NCBI GenBank assembly: GCA_035631655.1
Contig: DASQIH010000285.1
Coordinates: forward strand, 1 to 10,425
Reading direction: 5' to 3'
Origin: Gp1-AA122 sp035631655
Lineage (GTDB): Bacteria; Acidobacteriota; Terriglobia; Terriglobales; Acidobacteriaceae
DNA length: 10,425 bases
Position numbers and translations under genes: made by a program. Position 1 is the first letter of the stretch, and the number at the start of each line of letters is the position of its first letter. This document shows positions 6,656 to 10,425 of this stretch, in pieces. Below the pieces are notes generated by a model. The model saw nothing but the letters and a program-made list of their open reading frames with translations. It had not been told where the DNA came from and made no database searches.

Positions 6656-6970
6656 ATGTCGGACGACCTTCTCTTTCACCACGGAACCACGATGGTGCGT
6701 CGTCTGCGGCTTGCTCCCGGCGAGGCGATGCCGTGGCATCGCGATCCATTTCTAAGAGTGGCAGTAGTCTTGAAAGGCGATCTCCTCTCAATCGAATACC
6801 GCGACGGAGGCGAGAGCCAGCGCGTTGAGATCACGCCCGGTCAGGTTGACTGGGAGGAGCCGAGTACCCGTGTGCATCGGGCGGTGAATGTCGGGACGCA
6901 GCCCTACGAGCAAGTCACGGTCTTCCTGCTAGACCGACCAGACGCGGTGGCGCAGCCGACCGAAGAATAG
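6656..6970 (+). CDS. Small cupin-domain protein
   Basis: A protein of 104 residues starting MSDDLLFHHGTTMVRR at ATG 6656; an earlier in-frame start at 6617 would overlap the VOC gene and adds an unlikely leader. Cupin motif 1 is PGEAMPWHRDPFLRVAVVLKG, where His28 and Asp30 stand in place of the classical HxH and the later Glu is Arg34, so metal binding is modified. Motif 2 is PSTRVHRAVNVG, with the expected HxxxN. A single cupin of this length usually dimerises. It may act on, or sense, the same small molecule as the VOC protein encoded just before it, but no substrate is visible. The ribosome binding site is weak (ACGGA), consistent with coupling. Confidence 0.85.
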   Translation: MSDDLLFHHGTTMVRRLRLAPGEAMPWHRDPFLRVAVVLKGDLLSIEYRDGGESQRVEITPGQVDWEEPSTRVHRAVNVGTQPYEQVTVFLLDRPDAVAQPTEE

Positions 6971-6994
6971 ATTGGGAGTTCAAGCCCGACTCGT

Positions 6995-7320
6995 TCATTC
7001 TGTTCCCGCCTTCTTCTCAGCGGACAGCGCGGAATAATGAACGTGAACCAGCACCAACTGTCCCGGTTCTTGTAATAAATCTGGGTTTCCATGCCATGGA
7101 ATGAAACTGACGATCCTTCTTTTCTTCGCTTAGCTGAGAAATCCCAGTTGAATTCTGCCTAAGCCGCATCCGAAGACACCTGAACGGAAACTTCGCTGAT
7201 TTCCAAGTGCCGCACCGAATACATCTTGCCCATGTCATGGCGATAAAAGCCCATTATTTGCTCCACACCGTGCCAGCGGTCTACAGGGTTGATAAGTGAG
7301 TCTTCCGGTTTCCAAGCCAG
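6995..7320 (-). pseudogene. Decayed SnoaL/NTF2-like domain protein
   Basis: The minus-strand frame from about 7320 reads RWHGVEQIMGFYRHDMGKMY, then SVRHLEISEVSVQVSSDAA, a TAG at 7157-7159, and in the same frame AEFNWDFSAKRRKEGSSVSF followed by HGMETQIYYK. One base seems to be missing after YYK (about 7069): shifting by one restores EPGQLVLVHVHYSALSAEKK and a stop at 6995. The pattern (helix, then curved sheet ending in LVHVHYS) is that of SnoaL-like/NTF2-fold proteins, which include isomerases and many proteins of unknown role. The start is missing, and the 5' side runs into the alcohol dehydrogenase remnant at about 7300. It is not functional as written. The family assignment comes from motif memory. 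Confidence 0.6.
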
Positions 7321-7957
7321 GAACGGGCTTTCAGATCGTCGAGCGCGAGATCCCTGAGCCTGGTCTCGGACATGTACGAATTAAGATCAGGCATGCGGCG
7401 TTTGCCATAGTGACGTGCTTACAAAAGGAGGGTTGTGGCCTGGGCTTCAGTATCCCCGCGTTCCGGGACACGAAGTTGCGGACATCATCGATGGGGTCGG
7501 CTCCGATGTTTCCGCGTGGAAGAAAGGGCAGCGTGTCGGAGTGGGCTGGCATGGTGGACACGATGGCACGTGTCGCGAGTGTCGGCGAGGCGATTTCAAT
7601 ACTTGCCGAAATCTCGCAATTCCGGGTATCAGTTACGACGGTGGATATCAGGAGTACATGCTGGCTCCGCTGGCGGCGCTGGCGGCGCTGGCGGCTATAC
7701 CCGATGCTCTGAGCGATGTCGAATCACGACCTACAACTCCCTGAGCACAGCGGTGCGTTGTCGGGTGATCTCATCGCAGGGCAAGGCATTGGCGGCCTCG
7801 GACATCTTGGAGTTCAATTCGCGAACAAATTTGGCTACAAAGTCGCAGCGATTGGCAGAGGTGCTGAGAACGTGACCCTCGCAAAGAAACTCGGGGCGAG
7901 CGTGTACATCGACAGCCAATCCGTGAACGCCGCCCAGGAACTGCAGAAACTTGGCGG
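7297..7957 (+). pseudogene. Zinc-dependent alcohol dehydrogenase, fragmented over three frames
   Basis: The gene can be followed through all frames. It begins with VSKPGTGFQIVEREIPEPG (about 7308-7364), shifts at about 7388 to the frame with ACGVCHSDVLTK (catalytic-zinc Cys), YPRVPGHEV, RVGVGWHGGHDG, the structural-zinc block CRECRRGDFNTC and IPGISYDGGYQEYM. It then shifts near 7725 to ITTYNSL, after losing about seven residues of the usual LMCAG loop. A last shift gives EHSGALSGDLIAGQGIGGLG (NAD(P)-binding GxGGxG) and VQFANKFGYKVAAIGRG as far as LQKLGG. The second half of the coenzyme domain is missing and replaced by another gene's tail. Three or more frameshifts plus a deletion leave no functional enzyme. 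It would have been a cytosolic NAD(P)-dependent medium-chain alcohol dehydrogenase of about 340 residues. Confidence 0.85.
7669..7695. repeat. Three tandem copies of GCTGGCGGC
   Basis: A 9-bp unit repeated exactly three times inside the alcohol dehydrogenase remnant, encoding LAALAALAA where the family has a single short Ala-rich stretch before the IPDALSDVE segment. This is slippage expansion, in frame and harmless to the reading frame itself. Confidence 0.9.
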
Positions 7958-8159
7958 CGAGCTACCCAATGCGGGCCTGGGACCTTTTATTCCGGGCTGG
8001 GTGTTCACGCTCATAGCGGGCGATAAGTACGATTTCGAGGCGCACCACACGGGTGGCGACGTTGTGATTTGGAGCCAAGGTCCGGGAAGTGAGGCGCTGG
8101 GACGGGCTATTGATAACACGTTCGTCTACGAGGTGGTGAAAAACGCGCTCAAACTGTAA
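7958..8159 (+). pseudogene. C-terminal fragment, probably alkaline phosphatase, fused to the dehydrogenase
   Basis: Directly after LQKLGG the frame continues without interruption into about 66 residues that do not belong to an alcohol dehydrogenase: LPNAGLGPFIPGWVFTLIAG, DKYDFEAHHTGGDVVIWSQG, PGSEALGRAIDNTFVYEVVK and NALKL. The HHTGGDV...GPGS...IDNT series matches the C-terminal end of alkaline phosphatases, where a His in the HTGxDV segment is a zinc ligand. The whole N-terminal part, including the catalytic Ser, is absent. The join at about 7957 is an in-frame chimera created by deletion. A protein running from ATG 7716 to 8159 (147 residues) could be made but should have neither activity. 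The assignment rests on motif memory. Confidence 0.6.
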
Positions 8160-8160
8160 A

Positions 8161-8232
8161 TTGGCGTCAGACGAGACCAGCTATATCACGGGGATTGAAC
8201 TCTTCGCCGACGGCCGGATCGCTCAAGTGTAA
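8161..8232 (+). pseudogene. C-terminal tail of a short-chain dehydrogenase/reductase
   Basis: One base after the previous stop codon, an open frame of 23 codons reads LASDETSYITGIELFADGRI and then AQV before TAA. This is the standard C-terminus of classical SDR enzymes (LASDxSSYxTGxxLxVDGG). Nothing else of the enzyme remains and there is no start. It is a third gene tail joined to the two before it. Confidence 0.75.
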
Positions 8233-8369
8233 ACGCAGACGTGAACTTGGACTGTCTATGCTGGAAGAGACCTACCGGTCTTTGGCTCAGGCCGTGACGA
8301 CACAACCACCCATGTCGAAAGGTCAAGAAACGGCGATTTCGGCGCTACGAGCACAAATAACATGTCTTT

Positions 8370-8397
8370 TTGTGGATAGCCATAGTAGCTATATAAT
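8370..8397 (+). promoter_or_regulatory. Promoter of the toxin-antitoxin operon
   Basis: A perfect TATAAT -10 box (8392-8397) stands 16 bases after TTGTGG (8370-8375), an acceptable -35. The -10 ends six bases before the antitoxin ATG at 8404, so transcription should start at or next to that A. No Shine-Dalgarno precedes the ATG. The transcript is therefore probably leaderless. Confidence 0.6.
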
Positions 8398-8416
8398 ATA
8401 GCCATGCGTAGCTATA
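8376..8416. promoter_or_regulatory. Nested palindromic operator over the -10 box and antitoxin start
   Basis: Four half-sites alternate: ATAGC (8376), GCTAT (8388), ATAGC (8398) and GCTATA (8411). The two middle ones form an uninterrupted palindrome GCTATATAATATAGC (8388-8402) centred on the -10 box; the last pair, TATAGC...GCTATA (8397-8416), spans the start codon. The same block seen as direct repeats is TAGCCAT-GTAGCTATA, 22 bases apart, about two helical turns. This is the expected binding site for autorepression by a dimeric Phd-type antitoxin, though binding here is inferred. Confidence 0.6.
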
Positions 8417-8697
8417 AGAAGAAGCTGTCAGTTGGTATCAAGGAGCTGAAGGACCGCGCATCGGAAATCATTGCGCTCGTCCAGCGCACCGGCCAAGCAG
8501 TATCGATTACAAAGAACCAGCAAGAAGTTGCGAGGATTATGCCTGTACCAGCCGACGCTCGCGAGCGTCTGATCGCTGCCGGTCTTGTCGAACCCGGTCC
8601 TAAGCCACTCCCTCTTTCTGAGCTGAAGCTTAAGCCACTTACATCCGACGCCTCTCCGGCGATTGGCGCCATTGTGCGGGATCGCGAAGAAAAGTAA
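8404..8697 (+). CDS. Phd/YefM-like antitoxin
   Basis: A protein of 97 residues from ATG 8404. The N-terminal half is the Phd/YefM DNA-binding fold: VGIKELKDRASEIIALVQRT (residues 10-29), then GQAVSITKNQQEVARIMPVP. The C-terminal half is Pro/Leu/Lys-rich (EPGPKPLPLSELKLKPL) and ends SPAIGAIVRDREEK, the usual disordered toxin-wrapping segment. It should neutralise the PIN toxin encoded immediately downstream and, with it, repress the operon through the palindromes at its own start. The stop codon overlaps the toxin start by one base (TAATG), so the two are translationally coupled. The frame is intact, in contrast to the debris just upstream. Confidence 0.9.
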   Translation: MRSYKKKLSVGIKELKDRASEIIALVQRTGQAVSITKNQQEVARIMPVPADARERLIAAGLVEPGPKPLPLSELKLKPLTSDASPAIGAIVRDREEK

Positions 8698-9134
8698 TGG
8701 CCTTCGTCTACTTGGATTCTTCGGTTCTGGTTGCGATCGCGCTCGGCGACCCGCGGGGTACTCAGGCAGTTACGATTCTCGGTTCGCGCGATTCGTGCAC
8801 CAGTGCTCTTTCGCCGGTCGAATGCCAAGCTGGACTCTCTTTCCAGTATGCTACGGCTCCTGGCGGGCTTCCGGAGGCAGAGCAAGCGCTTGATACCGTT
8901 CTCGATCGCATGCACATCATTCAGGTAACATCCAGTGTCCTTGTTCAGGCGCGCACATTAGTTCGTCGCCACCGTTCCGGAATCGGACTGCGGACTCTTG
9001 ATGCAATTCACGTGGCATCTTGTGGCGAGGTTCGGACACAGGTAGGCGCCGGCGCAATCGAATACATCACCGCGGATAGGCGGCAGCACGTCGCGTTTAT
9101 GTCGGAAGGGTTCTCCGGAGCTCTTCTTTCATGA
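8697..9134 (+). CDS. PIN-domain ribonuclease toxin (VapC-like)
   Basis: A protein of 145 residues from ATG 8697. It has the four acidic residues of PIN nucleases: Asp7 in VYLDSSVLV, Glu42 in SPVECQA, Asp102 in LRTLDAIHVA and Asp127 in YITADRRQ. These bind Mg2+ or Mn2+ for cleavage of RNA, typically tRNA or rRNA in VapC-like toxins; the target here is unknown. Length and layout are normal for the family. Activity is presumably blocked by the antitoxin of the same operon. A Phd-type antitoxin with a PIN toxin is a common pairing. No terminator is apparent after it. Confidence 0.9.
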   Translation: MAFVYLDSSVLVAIALGDPRGTQAVTILGSRDSCTSALSPVECQAGLSFQYATAPGGLPEAEQALDTVLDRMHIIQVTSSVLVQARTLVRRHRSGIGLRTLDAIHVASCGEVRTQVGAGAIEYITADRRQHVAFMSEGFSGALLS

Positions 9135-9197
9135 GCGCCTGCTCTCGGCAAACTGGATAGCACAATCCGCAAAGCATAGGGAACGCTAAGCTGAGAC

Positions 9198-9443
9198 ATG
9201 ATCCTCATCTGCCGGGATAAGCGGAGCAGGGACTTCGCGGCCGCTAGACGGGTAAAGGCGTTCTCTGGGATTAAACGCGCCGCTCGCCTGAAGCTGGATC
9301 GCTTGGAGGCAGCTGTCGATCTTAGAGACTTGGCGGGTTTGCCCGGCAATCGGTTAGAAGCACTGAAAGGCGCATCTTGGCGAAATTTAGCCGATGATGG
9401 GATGGTGAAGAAGCGGAGCCAGGAAAACTCGAGGACTCTCTAA
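9198..9443 (+). pseudogene. HigB-like (RelE superfamily) toxin, C-terminus lost
   Basis: ATG 9198 opens an 81-residue frame. Residues 1-58 (MILICRDKRSRDFAAARRVK, then ARLKLDRLEAAVDLRDLAGL, then PGNRLEALKG) match the N-terminal two thirds of HigB/RelE-type mRNA interferases. The family then continues with about 15 residues of the form DRxGQxSIRINDQW before RICFxW; these are absent, and ASWRNLADDG follows, which looks like a degenerate remnant of the RICFxW-DDG end. The final SIRIN and W-R core needed for ribosome-dependent cleavage is missing. No HigA-type helix-turn-helix antitoxin follows. It lies 64 bases after the PIN toxin and is probably a dead second toxin-antitoxin module. Confidence 0.7.
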
Positions 9444-9578
9444 AGCAGTGCTCCTGAGTCGGTTTCGCTGTTGCTCGCGGAATCGTTGTCGTGGCCCGTG
9501 CAAGTCTCCGAACTGGGCATGGGCCAGGAGATTTTCCGTGCGCACCCAATACCCAATTCGCACGTACGCCACCACAGG

Positions 9579-9598
9579 GTGGGACACTTCAGTCCCAC
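9579..9598. other. Small hairpin, 7-bp stem
   Basis: GTGGGAC, loop ACTTCA, GTCCCAC. No T-run follows, so its role is unclear. It sits among short protein-like runs in the gene-poor stretch. Confidence 0.4.
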
Positions 9599-10014
9599 AG
9601 GTTCAGCGCCGATCATTCTGCTCTCGCGGGATGGAATCGTGAGTTCGTGTTGTTATTCATTATGCGGGTCCACTTCAACCATCAAGGTCAAGCGCTGGAT
9701 GACATCGCAAACTGCCGTTCGGACCTACACCGGGCTATGCTCCTGCGTGTCGACACAGTCACAGCGCAGGACGCGCTGGTCGACGTTCCGGTTAGTGGCC
9801 TCCGCGGGAGTGTACGTAGACGCCACCTCGGGAATCAGATGGCGCATGCCACACCGGCCGGAATGGCTCCCTTTTAAACCGGAGCTAACACCTCTTTTAA
9901 GATTGTTGGATAGTCGACGCAATTCGACGCGTTCCCACGGGTTTAACCGGGCTTCAGTTTGGGTATTCTCACCTGCCGCTGGCAGGCTATAGCAAAGGAA
10001 TGGGGCACACCAAC

Positions 10015-10055
10015 ACACTGGTCACGAAACATACACTGGTCACGAAAATGACCAG
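10015..10055. repeat. Tandem ACACTGGTCACGAAA repeats ending in an inverted repeat
   Basis: The 15-base sequence occurs exactly at 10015-10029 and 10033-10047, an 18-base period. The second copy runs into a palindrome, CTGGTCA (10036-10042), loop CGAAAA, TGACCAG (10049-10055). Repeated 18-base modules with a palindrome resemble transposase-binding sites at an insertion-sequence end. No transposase lies in the remaining 370 bases, so the element, if any, may lie beyond the window or be lost. Confidence 0.8.
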
Positions 10056-10425
10056 GTGGCGCGGGACTGGATCGTGGTCTTCAACATTCCGGTGAGCTGA
10101 CAAAGCGACGCCAGCCCTAATTTAACTCCGATTCGCCAAAAATCCGGATTTGACTGGTGGTGCGAGTTGAAGATGCGAACCAGAATTGACCTACCTTCTG
10201 ATATGTGTGAACAAAGTGAACGCTGCGCACCCAGAAAGAGGGATTTTTGGCAGGCTGGCCTTCGATTCGAACTATGGAATAATCGGTTCTGCACAAGAAT
10301 CTGTAAGATTGTGCATTCTACGCGGCTCTCCGAAAAGCAATAAATTCGGTCTTAGTGGCTGCCAAACGCTGTGCCTTTAGTAGCAAATAGTTCAAATCTC
10401 GGTAACCACGTCCTCTTCGAAGCAG

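Larger units (their letters stand above)
9444..10425. other. Stretch of about 980 bases with no identifiable gene
   Basis: Open frames exist on both strands (for example plus 9471-9992 and minus 9725-10018), but none has a convincing start, ribosome binding site or recognisable motif. The frames around 9530-9620 (for example minus SHPVVAYVRIGYWVRTENLL) look protein-like for short runs and may be remnants. From about 10056 to the end I see nothing beyond unstructured sequence. There is no tRNA and no clear terminator. The defined elements here are the hairpin at 9579-9598 and the repeats at 10015-10055. Confidence 0.5.

Noticed and set aside
8412..8915. Minus-strand ORF of 167 codons
   Set aside because: It lies opposite the intact antitoxin and toxin genes, which have clear motifs and coupled starts.
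9471..9992. Long plus-strand frame of 173 codons
   Set aside because: It starts at TTG without a ribosome binding site, is Ser/Arg rich, and shows no motif; likely chance or debris.
10380..10415. GTTCAAATC-like string resembling a tRNA T-loop
   Set aside because: No matching T-stem, anticodon arm or acceptor stem could be folded around it.

Overview
The window looks like chromosomal DNA of a soil-type bacterium, most likely an acidobacterium. This rests on the style of several proteins: an IPT/TIG lipoprotein, a small protein with a Glu/Asp tail paired with a minimal zincin, and a coiled-coil secreted protein. I infer it from remembered family resemblance, not from a search. Genes lie on both strands, there is no rRNA, tRNA or CRISPR array, and several clearly real gene families are broken.

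Layout. 1-605: a small unrecognised gene (243-605), partly overlapped by a short ORF behind a perfect Shine-Dalgarno. 652-935: on the minus strand, a decayed SAM-hydrolase/adenosyltransferase gene (DUF62 family). 1113-3723: three plus-strand genes for exported proteins: a frameshifted coiled-coil protein, an IPT/TIG lipoprotein, and a 425-residue secreted protein with a zincin-like HExxE motif. 3841-4315: the 3' end of an rve/IS481-like transposase followed by two short direct-repeat clusters and a hairpin, probably remains of insertion-sequence ends. 4408-4966: on the minus strand, an acidic-tailed small protein and a minimal zincin. 5092-6970: on the plus strand, a class I methyltransferase, a basic hypothetical protein, then a VOC/glyoxalase-cupin pair.

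6995-8232 is a small gene graveyard: a SnoaL-like gene with a stop and a frameshift, a zinc alcohol dehydrogenase split over all three frames, its end fused in frame to what looks like an alkaline phosphatase C-terminus, and a 23-codon tail of a short-chain dehydrogenase directly after that. 8370-9134 is an intact Phd/YefM-like antitoxin and PIN-domain toxin pair with a strong promoter, nested palindromes over the -10 and the start codon, and a probable leaderless mRNA. A truncated HigB-like toxin follows (9198-9443). 9444-10425 holds no gene I can identify, only short repeats.

The likely working units are the IPT and secreted-protein genes, the acidic protein-zincin operon, the methyltransferase, the VOC-cupin operon and the toxin-antitoxin operon. 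I found no convincing wholly new multi-gene system. The most distinctive signals are the operator/leaderless architecture of the toxin-antitoxin module and the chimeric scrap region just upstream of it. Sequencing error could explain some single-base shifts, but not the internal deletions and the fused tails.
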